This document shows, one piece after another, positions 1 through 6,752 of a DNA stretch of 9,791 bases; the stretch's first letter is position 1, and each line of letters starts with the position of its first letter. Origin of the DNA: JAFGTF01 sp035527995 (lineage in GTDB: Bacteria; Spirochaetota; B62-G9; DRHN01); the NCBI GenBank assembly GCA_035527995.1, contig DATKZJ010000059.1:1-9791 (forward strand), read 5' to 3'. The notes under the pieces were generated by a model, which was not told the origin of the DNA, searched no databases, and saw nothing but the letters and a program-made list of their open reading frames with translations. A program made the position numbers and the translations under genes.

Positions 1-1041
1 GATATGGATACGGTAAACCGTGTCATCAACGAGGCGAAACAGATGGGGATCTTCTTTTTTGTAATCTCCGGGGGCGAGCCGAACTACTGGCCGCACCTCA
101 TCGAGACGCTCGAGACCCATCACGATGCGATCTTCCAGATATACACGAACGGCACCCTTATAGACGAAAAGAGGGCGGAAGAGTTCGCACGGCTCGGGAA
201 CGCGCTCCCCTGTATTTCGGTGGAGGGTTTCGAGCGGGAGACGGATGCGCGCAGAGGAAAGGGCGCGTTCAAAAAGGTATCCGATGCAATGGACCTCCTC
301 AGGGAGAAGGGGGTCATATTCGGCTTTTCCGCAACTGCCACGAGGGAGAACAACGAGTTCATCGTGAGCGACGAATTCGTCGATTACTACATAGAAAAGG
401 GAATCTACATAGGATGGTATTTCAACTATATCCCGATCGGCAAGCAGCCGGATATGAATCTCATGCCGACCCCCCAGCAGAGGGACTACAGGAGGAAGCG
501 GATCATAGCGCTCAGGGATACAAAAAAGGTGGTGGTTGCTGATTTCTGGAACGACGGGATACTGACGAACGGATGTATTGCCGGCGGTTACGATTACTTC
601 CATGTCATCTCGAACGGGGATGTCGAGCCGTGCGTGTTCTGCCACTTCGCGGCGGACAACGTGAAGGACAAGAGCCTTAAGGAGGTGCTGGAGTCGCCGT
701 TCTTCATGGCCTTCAAGAATCGGAGACCGTACAACGAAAACCTTCTCAGGCCGTGCACGATCATCGACAACCCTCAGGTGCTCAGGGAAGCAGTGAAGGA
801 GGGCGGTGCCCATCCGACCCATCCGGGAGCGGAGTCGATCATTACCACCCTCGCACCAGCAATAGACGAATACGCAAACGGCTACGGGGAGCTCTCTGAC
901 CGTGTGTGGGAGGAGGAGTATGAAGACAGTACCTATAAGCCGCATCTCTCTCTCATCGAGGAGCTCATGGAAACGAGGAAAGACCGCAGACTAAAGAACA
1001 GGATGAAGAAAAACCAAGCTGAGCCGGCCGTTTCCCGATAA
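1..1041 (+). CDS. Radical SAM/SPASM-type enzyme, 5'-truncated by the window edge
   Basis: The reading frame is open from base 1, so the true start and the CxxxCxxC iron-sulfur motif of radical SAM enzymes lie upstream. Numbering from the Met at base 4, ISGGEP at residues 21-26 is the GGEP motif that helps bind S-adenosylmethionine. It is followed by the alternating strands and helices of a partial TIM barrel (IYTNGT 46-51, SVEGF 72-76). The C-terminal part carries Cys191, Cys210, Cys213 and Cys251 in the contexts NGC, EPCVFC and RPC, which resembles a SPASM/twitch extension binding an auxiliary 4Fe-4S cluster. The last ~60 residues are charged and have no recognised domain. The family modifies peptides, cofactors or other substrates by radical chemistry; the substrate here cannot be told, and no precursor peptide is visible downstream. 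The gene ends in TAA and is followed by a terminator, so it closes its transcription unit. Confidence is high for the superfamily and low for the specific role. Confidence 0.88.
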   Translation, partial: DMDTVNRVINEAKQMGIFFFVISGGEPNYWPHLIETLETHHDAIFQIYTNGTLIDEKRAEEFARLGNALPCISVEGFERETDARRGKGAFKKVSDAMDLLREKGVIFGFSATATRENNEFIVSDEFVDYYIEKGIYIGWYFNYIPIGKQPDMNLMPTPQQRDYRRKRIIALRDTKKVVVADFWNDGILTNGCIAGGYDYFHVISNGDVEPCVFCHFAADNVKDKSLKEVLESPFFMAFKNRRPYNENLLRPCTIIDNPQVLREAVKEGGAHPTHPGAESIITTLAPAIDEYANGYGELSDRVWEEEYEDSTYKPHLSLIEELMETRKDRRLKNRMKKNQAEPAVSR

Positions 1042-1067
1042 TCGTTTGCCAGTTTGATAAAAACAAT

Positions 1068-1094
1068 GCCGTCCAAAAAGGGCGGCTTTTTTTT
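1068..1094 (+). terminator. Rho-independent terminator after the radical SAM gene
   Basis: GCCGTCC (1068-1074) pairs with GGGCGGC (1080-1086), giving a 7-bp stem with one G-T wobble around an AAAAA loop, directly followed by eight T residues (1087-1094). It lies 26 bases after the stop codon. This is a textbook intrinsic terminator that separates the radical SAM gene from the next gene. Confidence 0.9.
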
Positions 1095-1139
1095 AAGTAG
1101 ATTTGTATTTATCCGATACTAAGAACGAAGTACCTATTC

Positions 1140-1144
1140 GGGGA
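1140..1144 (+). promoter_or_regulatory. Ribosome binding site that sets the start of the beta-barrel gene
   Basis: GGGGA lies six bases before the ATG at 1151. An upstream in-frame ATG at 1103 has no comparable site and would put 16 polar residues ahead of an obvious signal peptide, so the start at 1151 is preferred. A weak -10-like GATACT (1115-1120) lies just upstream of this site and could belong to a promoter placed after the terminator, but no good -35 is visible. Confidence 0.6.
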
Positions 1145-1150
1145 ATTGCT

Positions 1151-1882
1151 ATGATTAAGAAAAGATTCTGTACAACGATTATCATCCTGCTGTTCGTTAT
1201 CGCTGTTCCGGGGGTTCTTTTTGCCGGTCCTTTCAGCCTTAATGTGATCGATACTCCAACAACGTTCATATCATACAAGGGAGACCTCCAGTTCGATTTC
1301 TCGATGTATGATAACGGGGGAATCCTCGGGAGCGCATCACTTTCTGTATCGGATTATATATTCCTCGGACTCTACTTCGATGTCGGCAAGCTCATCGGTA
1401 GCCAGGACGTACAGTTTTATCAGCCGGGAGTGCTTGCCCGTTTTCTCATCTCCGACGGGTCCGGTGCCGTTCCTCCTATCGCCATAGGATATTCCTACTT
1501 CATGCGGGGTGATGTACACCGGGTTGACGGCCAGGTCGTGAACGGGATCTATATCGTCTCATCACAGAGTTATTTCCTGTTCGGGAACGAGCAGTTCTTC
1601 TTCTTCGGTCTCCGGTACCCCGTCATACCATTGAGCTATTCTCATCCGAAGAACCTCAACCTATTTTTCTCAACGGTTCTGGAGTTCAGTCCCGAATTTT
1701 CGATCAAAGGCGAGATAGAGAACATCTACTTCACGGAGAACAGGGGCTCCGAGATTTTCTACAACCTTGGTTTCGAGCTGAATGTCGTCGACCTCGTGAC
1801 CCTCGGACTGGATCTTAAATATTCGCCGAGTATCAACCGGGTGGTAAGACTGCTGAAGATAGGGTATACTACGCAGTTCTGA
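1151..1882 (+). CDS. Secreted, probably outer-membrane beta-barrel protein of unknown function
   Basis: The product is 243 residues from the ATG at 1151. It starts with a classical signal peptide: a basic MIKKRF, a long hydrophobic core (residues ~8-22) and a likely cleavage after LFA (about residue 25). The mature part is rich in alternating aromatic, hydrophobic and polar residues, with glycine turns, and ends in Phe (IGYTTQF). An aromatic last residue on such a strand is typical of outer-membrane beta-barrels inserted by the BAM machinery. There are no internal hydrophobic helices, no lipobox cysteine and no catalytic motif that I recognise. It stands alone between a terminator upstream and a 244-base gap downstream, so it is probably transcribed by itself. 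A periplasmic beta-rich protein is the main alternative. The barrel call is an inference from composition and the C-terminus, not from family recognition. Confidence 0.72.
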   Translation: MIKKRFCTTIIILLFVIAVPGVLFAGPFSLNVIDTPTTFISYKGDLQFDFSMYDNGGILGSASLSVSDYIFLGLYFDVGKLIGSQDVQFYQPGVLARFLISDGSGAVPPIAIGYSYFMRGDVHRVDGQVVNGIYIVSSQSYFLFGNEQFFFFGLRYPVIPLSYSHPKNLNLFFSTVLEFSPEFSIKGEIENIYFTENRGSEIFYNLGFELNVVDLVTLGLDLKYSPSINRVVRLLKIGYTTQF

Positions 1883-1897
1883 TCATATCAGCTTTTT
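1879..1897 (+). terminator. Possible weak terminator overlapping the stop codon of the beta-barrel gene
   Basis: CTGAT (1879-1883) pairs with ATCAG (1887-1891) around a CAT loop and is followed by C and five T residues (1893-1897). The TGA stop codon (1880-1882) sits inside the stem. Five base pairs are few for a terminator, so this may be chance. Confidence 0.3.
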
Positions 1898-1915
1898 CCG
1901 CAAACGATAATCCAT

Positions 1916-1946
1916 TTGAATTTCCAAGAAAGTGTATTACTATAAT
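1916..1946 (+). promoter_or_regulatory. Candidate sigma-70 promoter for pfkA and following genes
   Basis: A perfect -10 hexamer TATAAT (1941-1946) is preceded by a -35-like TTGAAT (1916-1921; four of six consensus positions) with a 19-base spacer, slightly longer than the usual 16-18. The surrounding DNA is AT-rich compared with the flanking genes. Transcription would begin near 1953 and leave a leader of about 170 bases before the pfkA start codon. Confidence 0.45.
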
Positions 1947-1973
1947 TACATTACTGTTTGTTGTACAGATGGG

Positions 1974-2027
1974 GGAATAATAAGCGCCGAAGAGGAGATG
2001 ATTACTCTCACGCAAAAGACTTATTCC
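1974..2027 (+). ncRNA. Candidate structured leader RNA upstream of pfkA
   Basis: GGAATAA (1974-1980) pairs perfectly with TTATTCC (2021-2027). Inside this outer stem, GAG(G)AG (1992-1997) can pair with CTCTC (2005-2009) around a seven-base ATGATTA loop, leaving a large purine-rich internal loop on both sides. The unpaired segments CGCCGAAG (1985-1992) and CTCTCACGCAAAAGAC (2005-2020) resemble, from memory, two conserved stretches of glycine riboswitch aptamers (CGCCGAAG and CTCTCAGGCAAAAGGAC). The usual 5' GAGAG strand and the P2 hairpin are not evident, so this is not a canonical aptamer. It could be a divergent or degenerate riboswitch, another leader element, or coincidence. Confidence 0.28.
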
Positions 2028-2126
2028 AAAGAGCTTGCCGGATTTCGGGTGTGCCCTCGCCGATATATTGTTGCATCATTCACCGGAAATTATGTTTACT
2101 CCTCAGCAAACAGGAGATCATGAAGG

Positions 2127-3095
2127 ATGAAAATTATCGGAGTGCTTACCTCGGGCGGTGACAGCGCCGGGATGAACGCTGCAATCCGGGCCGTGGTGAG
2201 AACCGCTCTCACCTACAATCTCAGTGTCTTCGGGATAAAGAGGGGCTACGAGGGCCTCATCGAGGATGATATGCTGGAGATGGACTATGATTCCGTATCC
2301 GGTATTCTCTCCAGGGGAGGTACGATACTCTACTCGGCGAGGTCGGAGGAGTTTTTAAAGCCCGTAGGCAGGAAAAAGGCAATAAAAAACGTAAGGAGAA
2401 GGGGGATCGAAGGACTCGTCGTTATCGGTGGGGATGGATCCTTCCAGGGAGCGCACACGCTCTATCAGGAGTATACAATTCCGGTGGTCGGAATCCCGGG
2501 TACGATCGACAACGATATCGGCGGTACGGAGTATACGATAGGGTACGATACTGCATGCAACATTGCCCTCGAGGCACTCGACAAGATCAGGGACACCGCA
2601 CAGTCGCACGGAAGGGTGTTTCTCGTGGAGGTCATGGGAAAGCATGCAGGATACATTGCACTCGAGACCGGAATAGCTTCCGGTGCCGAGGTCATCCTCA
2701 TCCCGGAGGTCACGACTGACGTGGACGCAGTCGCCCGAAAGCTTTCCGAGGGAATCAGAAAGGGGTGGAGGTCGGCCATAGTGGTTGTCGCAGAAGGAGA
2801 CGATGCAGGCGGGGCATTCAAGATATCGAAAAAGCTGAAGGAAAAGATCGGAAGGGATATAAGGGTGACTATACTGGGCCATATCCAGCGTGGAGGCTTT
2901 CCGTCGGCCGTTGACAGGATCAACGCGTCGCGACTCGGCGTTGCAGCCGTCGACATGCTCGTTTCCGGGCAGACGGATATCATGGTCGGTATCGTGTCAG
3001 GAAGGGTGGTTACTACAAGCCTTTCGAAGACGTGGACTCAGAAGAAAGGCGTGGACACTGATCTCATACGGATAGCGAAACTCCTCTCATCCTGA
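2127..3095 (+). CDS. pfkA: ATP-dependent 6-phosphofructokinase
   Basis: This cytoplasmic enzyme phosphorylates fructose 6-phosphate to fructose 1,6-bisphosphate, the committed step of glycolysis. At 322 residues it has the usual bacterial PfkA length and the motifs occur in order: GGDSAGMNAAIR (10-21, nucleotide loop), GGDGS (101-105), PGTIDND (124-130) with the catalytic base Asp128, MGKHAG (170-175) and GHIQRGG (251-257), plus Arg163 and Arg246, which match sugar-phosphate-binding arginines. Gly at the variable position of GGDGS and of PGTIDND indicates ATP use; pyrophosphate-dependent enzymes usually have Asp and Lys there. The only mild oddity is Ala14 where many bacterial enzymes have Pro. 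The ATG at 2127 matches the family N-terminus (MKIIGVLTSGG), with AGGAG at 2112-2116 ten bases upstream. A promoter candidate and a leader of about 170 bases precede it. An aminopeptidase gene follows after 39 bases, so the two may be co-transcribed. Confidence 0.96.
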   Translation: MKIIGVLTSGGDSAGMNAAIRAVVRTALTYNLSVFGIKRGYEGLIEDDMLEMDYDSVSGILSRGGTILYSARSEEFLKPVGRKKAIKNVRRRGIEGLVVIGGDGSFQGAHTLYQEYTIPVVGIPGTIDNDIGGTEYTIGYDTACNIALEALDKIRDTAQSHGRVFLVEVMGKHAGYIALETGIASGAEVILIPEVTTDVDAVARKLSEGIRKGWRSAIVVVAEGDDAGGAFKISKKLKEKIGRDIRVTILGHIQRGGFPSAVDRINASRLGVAAVDMLVSGQTDIMVGIVSGRVVTTSLSKTWTQKKGVDTDLIRIAKLLSS

Positions 3096-3134
3096 CATTC
3101 AGGCGCCGAAAAAATTCAAACAAAGCAGAATAAA

Positions 3135-4289
3135 ATGCAGGCTGAAGATATTAAAAAGAGGGTAAAGAGCGTCTTCGAAGAGATTTCGTGCACCAAGACC
3201 ATCGAGGGCACAAAAAAAACGGATGGCTCTGATATCCCGGAAGCAGTGTTCATCTTCAACCGCAACGGCATGGATAAGAACTATCTCTACCTCACAGGCC
3301 TCTCCGGCGGCGTCTTCGAGAACTGCGGTGTAGTGGCCGAGAGCGGAGGCAAGCTCGTCCTCATTACGACTGCACTGGAGGAGGAGCTCTCAAGCGGTGC
3401 TGTAGGATATGATGACATCGTTGTCTACAGGGATGAGGAGGAGAGAGAAAAGGCCATGAAGCGGCTTTTTTCCTCTTACAGGCGGGTGGGTGTTGCATAT
3501 GACCGCATTCCCCATTCATTCTACCATGAGATGAAAGCACTTTCCGAGAAAACCGAATGGGTTGATATTTCAGGGGCCTTCAGGCTGACAAGAATGCTGA
3601 AATCTCCAGATGAGATCGAGAGGATCGAGCGGGCGTGTGAGATAGCGGACCGGGCGGCAGGTCTCATCCCTTCTATGCTCAAGGAAGGGATTACGGAGAT
3701 CGATCTCGGCGCAGAGATCGATTACCGGGTGAAGAAGCTGGGTGCGAGCGGCCCGGCATTCGATACCATCGTTGCTTTCGGAGAGAACACGAGCAAGCCC
3801 CACTACAGAGGAGGTGCTGTGCCTCTCAGGCCGGGAGACCCTGTTCTTGTGGACTTCGGAGCGGAGTATGAGGGCTACAACTCCGATATTACGCGGGTAT
3901 TCTTTACGGGCAAGCCAAAGGCTGAGCTCGTCGATCTGTACAGTGTTGTGAGCGAGGCGAAAGAGATCGCAATCTCCCTCATCAAGGAGGGAGAAAGCGC
4001 TCGAACCGTCGAGGATAAGGTGAAGATGAAGATCGATTCGTTCGATCGCTACAGGGGAAGGTTTATACACAGCCTCGGACACAGCCTGGGGCTTGATGTA
4101 CACGACGACAGTTACCCGTTCAAGAGCCATGGCGGTAAGTTTTGTGAGAACATGGTTCTCACCGTAGAGCCCGGAGTGTACCTCCCGGGGCTCTACGGAG
4201 TACGACTCGAAGACGATATAGTTGTGAAAAAAGAGGGATGTACACTCCTCACCTCTCCTGTGAAAGAGCCGAAGACCTATGAAATATAG
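3135..4289 (+). CDS. M24 family Xaa-Pro-type aminopeptidase
   Basis: This is a 384-residue cytoplasmic metallopeptidase of the aminopeptidase P/prolidase group, which removes N-terminal residues preceding proline or cleaves Xaa-Pro dipeptides. Residues ~36-155 form the creatinase-like N-terminal domain, and ~160-375 the pita-bread catalytic domain. All five di-metal ligands are present: Asp240 (VDFGA), Asp251 (SDITR), His316 (GHSLG), Glu345 (VEPGVY) and Glu359 (RLEDD). Supporting active-site histidines are His223 (KPHYRG) and His323 (DVHD). It is therefore probably active. The length fits bacterial Xaa-Pro peptidases of 350-400 residues. The Shine-Dalgarno sequence is weak, the region before 3135 having only AAAGCAGAA. 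The last 11 bases overlap the start of the potassium transporter gene, which suggests translational coupling. A choice between aminopeptidase P (PepP) and prolidase (PepQ) cannot be made from sequence alone. Confidence 0.92.
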   Translation: MQAEDIKKRVKSVFEEISCTKTIEGTKKTDGSDIPEAVFIFNRNGMDKNYLYLTGLSGGVFENCGVVAESGGKLVLITTALEEELSSGAVGYDDIVVYRDEEEREKAMKRLFSSYRRVGVAYDRIPHSFYHEMKALSEKTEWVDISGAFRLTRMLKSPDEIERIERACEIADRAAGLIPSMLKEGITEIDLGAEIDYRVKKLGASGPAFDTIVAFGENTSKPHYRGGAVPLRPGDPVLVDFGAEYEGYNSDITRVFFTGKPKAELVDLYSVVSEAKEIAISLIKEGESARTVEDKVKMKIDSFDRYRGRFIHSLGHSLGLDVHDDSYPFKSHGGKFCENMVLTVEPGVYLPGLYGVRLEDDIVVKKEGCTLLTSPVKEPKTYEI

Positions 4290-5991
4290 CAGCAGGGAGA
4301 AATTATCTCATTACGTGGATCTGTTCGTCCTGTTCGTTTCGCTCTACATATTTATAAACAACCTCTTCGAACTCAGCTATGGATTCCGGCCTTACATTTA
4401 TCAGCTCGGCAGGATTCTCATCACGGTTTTCGGCTTCGAGCTCGTAATCCAGTTTCTGCTCAGCCTCAGGCCGAAGACACACATAAGGAAGTACTGGCCG
4501 CACTACATTATCCTCCTGGCACTCGTCTTTGCCTATTACAGGTTCAGCATAGTCCCGAGGAACGACAAGCTGTTCTTCATATACTCCAGACTCTTCCTCG
4601 GGAGCGTCGAGATCCTTCTCTTCATCAAGTTCGTTCTTCAGTTCGGCCGCCTGCGGGAGATCATCGGTTCTTTCAAGGTAAAGCCGGCCCAGCTCATAGT
4701 GGTAAGCTTCGCATCTATTATTATACTCGGGTCGTTTCTCCTCTATCTCCCGTACTCGAGACCGCCTGATAGCGATATGAGGTACATCGATGCCCTCTTT
4801 ACCTCGACGTCGGCGGTCTGTGTTACAGGGCTCATTGTTGTCGAGACAGGAACCGCTTTCTCTCGACTCGGTCATGCATTTCTCCTCCTCCTCATCCAGG
4901 CCGGGGGTATCGGTATCATGACCATCGCTGCTTTCATTCAGGTTTCGCTCGGAAGTACGATGAGCCTGTACGGCAGGTATCAGACGGCTACCGTTCTGGA
5001 TCAGGTAAACATCAAGAACCTCTACACCGTAATCCGGGCAATCGTTGCAATCACTTTTGTCTTCGAGAGCATCGGGGCTCTGCTTTTTTTACCGTATTTC
5101 ACAGGCACGAGGACGACCGGGCTGGGGGCGCTCTTTCACTCACTCTTTCACTCGATCTCCGCGTTCTGCAATGCAGGGTTCTCTCTCTACCCGGACAGCT
5201 TCATGGGCGCGCGCCCGAACATCTGGGTAAACTCCACACTGATCTTTCTCATAGTTACGGGAGGTTTCGGCTTTACCGTACTTCTGAACCTGGGGCGCAA
5301 GATCACCCTGGGACCGAAGGAGAGGATATCGGTACAGTCGAGGATAGTTCTCCTCTCCTCTCTCTTTTTTATATTCTCCGGCGCCCTTGGGTTTTATATT
5401 TTTGAGAGGGAGGGAATACTTGCGGGAACGAGGCCGCACGAAAAGTTCCTTGCATCGGTGTTTCAGTCTGTCACGACGCGTACAGCCGGCTTTAATACTG
5501 TGGACACCGGCGCTCTGAGGCCTTTTACACTTTTTATGATGAGCATTCTCATGTTTATCGGAGCATCGCCCGGCTCCACCGGCGGTGGGATAAAGACCAC
5601 GACTTTTTTTATCCTTATCCTCTCTATCATAACTCTGCGAAGAGAGCAGAGGTTCAACACGATATTCAAGCGCCGGATCCCGTATCAGGTCGTAAACCGC
5701 TGTTTTGCCATTGTCGTGTGTGCGCTCGGGCTGGTGATAGCTGGTGTGCTGCTGCTTGGACTATCGGAAGAGTTCGGTTTCATGCAGATATTCTTCGAGA
5801 CTGTTTCCGCATTCGGTACAGTCGGGCTTTCGACCGGCATAACGCCGCAATTGAGTGATTTCGGGAAAGCTGTTATAATGGTATGCATGTTCACTGGGAG
5901 GCTCGGTCCTCTTACGCTTGTGATTGCAACGAGGAACGTAACCTCCTCGAGGCTCGTTACATACCCGGAGGAGAGGATCATGGTAGGTTGA
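4279..5991 (+). CDS. ktrB: KtrB/TrkH-type potassium uptake membrane subunit with an extended N-terminus
   Basis: This is the ion-translocating subunit of a Trk/Ktr/HKT potassium transporter in the cytoplasmic membrane. Residues ~135-560 contain the four membrane-pore-membrane repeats. Each pore loop is visible with its filter glycine: SAVCVTGL (Gly184), SAFCNAGFS (Gly300), TTRTAGFN (Gly404) and SAFGTVGLS (Gly516). The GASPGSTGGGIKT stretch (428-440) matches the intramembrane gating loop region, and MFTGRLGPLTL (537-547) the conserved C-terminal helix. At 570 residues it is over 100 longer than typical KtrB (~450). The extra length is N-terminal, with about four hydrophobic segments (~12-31, 44-63, 73-92, 98-122) before the first repeat. 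The ATG at 4279 overlaps the aminopeptidase gene by 11 bases, and the RCK regulator follows after 13 bases, a standard ktrB-ktrA pair. Potassium as the ion is inferred from the family; sodium dependence is common in Ktr systems but cannot be read here. Confidence 0.94.
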   Translation: MKYSSREKLSHYVDLFVLFVSLYIFINNLFELSYGFRPYIYQLGRILITVFGFELVIQFLLSLRPKTHIRKYWPHYIILLALVFAYYRFSIVPRNDKLFFIYSRLFLGSVEILLFIKFVLQFGRLREIIGSFKVKPAQLIVVSFASIIILGSFLLYLPYSRPPDSDMRYIDALFTSTSAVCVTGLIVVETGTAFSRLGHAFLLLLIQAGGIGIMTIAAFIQVSLGSTMSLYGRYQTATVLDQVNIKNLYTVIRAIVAITFVFESIGALLFLPYFTGTRTTGLGALFHSLFHSISAFCNAGFSLYPDSFMGARPNIWVNSTLIFLIVTGGFGFTVLLNLGRKITLGPKERISVQSRIVLLSSLFFIFSGALGFYIFEREGILAGTRPHEKFLASVFQSVTTRTAGFNTVDTGALRPFTLFMMSILMFIGASPGSTGGGIKTTTFFILILSIITLRREQRFNTIFKRRIPYQVVNRCFAIVVCALGLVIAGVLLLGLSEEFGFMQIFFETVSAFGTVGLSTGITPQLSDFGKAVIMVCMFTGRLGPLTLVIATRNVTSSRLVTYPEERIMVG

Positions 5992-6004
5992 TCAGGGGGG
6001 TATT

Positions 6005-6706
6005 ATGAAACAGTTTGCGGTAATAGGACTTGGGGTCTTCGGTACCTCTATCGCGCAAAACCTCATGAAGGAAGGGATGGAGGTAATTGCCATAGACACA
6101 GCTGAGCAGAACATAGAGGCGATCAAGAACAACGTGACTCAGGCGGCCATACTCGACTCCACGAAAGAGGAGGCCCTCCAGGCCATAGATATCGGAAAGA
6201 TCGACTGCGCCATCATTGCGATAGGGGAGGACATGGAATCGAGCGTAATGACGGCTCTTCTCCTCAAAAAGCTCGATGTTCCGAGGATCATAGCAAGGGC
6301 GAATTCCGAAGCGCACCGGCAGATCCTGACACTCATCGGCGTAGACGAGATAGTCTCTCCGGAAGAGGACATGGGTATCAGACTTGCGCGGAGACTGTCC
6401 TCGACGCATATCCTTCACCATCTTGATATCTCCGAAGAGCACACGATCGCTGAGATCATAGTGGGGGAGAACTTTATCGGAAAGACGATCAGGGACCTCA
6501 ACCTCAGGTCGCGATTCGGTGTGAACATCGTGGGGATAAAGAAGAAGATATCTCACGTCACGGATATGGGAGAAAACGTATTCGTGGAGAAGTATGTTGA
6601 TTTTCCCTCTCCAGATGATGTTATAGAGGGAGAGGACGTGCTCGTGATGGTAGGAAGCGAGCGGGCGATTTTGGAGCTCGAGCGGTATGTGGAGAGGAAG
6701 GATTAA
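6005..6706 (+). CDS. ktrA: KtrA-type RCK regulatory subunit of potassium uptake
   Basis: This cytoplasmic, nucleotide-binding subunit assembles as a ring on KtrB and gates it. At 233 residues it has one RCK unit, as in KtrA; TrkA has two in tandem and about twice the length. The N-terminal Rossmann domain (~1-125) has the glycine motif GLGVFG (8-13) and Asp31 at the end of the second strand (VIAID), where the adenine-nucleotide ribose is held. AIGEDM (72-77) and ARA (97-99) are family hallmarks. Residues ~140-230 form the RCK-C (TrkA-C) domain, a possible second ligand site. The start is set by a strong AGGGGGG Shine-Dalgarno (5994-6000) four bases before ATG. The gene follows ktrB by 13 bases and precedes a HAMP/PAS membrane protein by 46. 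By analogy with characterised KtrA, ATP would favour opening and ADP closing; c-di-AMP binding to RCK-C is known in some relatives but is not shown here. Confidence 0.95.
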   Translation: MKQFAVIGLGVFGTSIAQNLMKEGMEVIAIDTAEQNIEAIKNNVTQAAILDSTKEEALQAIDIGKIDCAIIAIGEDMESSVMTALLLKKLDVPRIIARANSEAHRQILTLIGVDEIVSPEEDMGIRLARRLSSTHILHHLDISEEHTIAEIIVGENFIGKTIRDLNLRSRFGVNIVGIKKKISHVTDMGENVFVEKYVDFPSPDDVIEGEDVLVMVGSERAILELERYVERKD

Positions 6707-6752
6707 AGCTGCCGTAGAAAAATGAAAAACCGAGTACCCGGGGGATAAGACA

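Noticed and set aside
1103..1150. Earlier ATG start for the beta-barrel gene
   Set aside because: It would add 16 polar residues before an otherwise perfect signal peptide and has no Shine-Dalgarno sequence; the ATG at 1151 has GGGGA at proper spacing.
1985..2045. A c-di-GMP (GEMM) riboswitch suggested by ACGCAAA and TTGCCG segments
   Set aside because: The GGCAAACC-type loop is absent and the distance between the two segments is only about half that of the known aptamer, so the match is limited to short common strings.
1932..2161. Two short plus-strand open frames (63 and 67 codons) in the leader of pfkA
   Set aside because: Neither has a ribosome binding site at its start, their compositions are not protein-like, one runs into pfkA out of frame, and the region is better explained as promoter plus untranslated leader.
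2355..2983. Minus-strand open frames of about 175 codons inside pfkA
   Set aside because: They lie wholly opposite well-conserved pfkA sequence, show composition typical of antisense shadows and have no supporting ribosome site or family match.
3104..3134. Terminator between pfkA and the aminopeptidase gene
   Set aside because: The small hairpin over the pfkA stop is followed by CGCCGAAAAAA rather than T residues on the plus strand, so termination in the direction of transcription is not supported.
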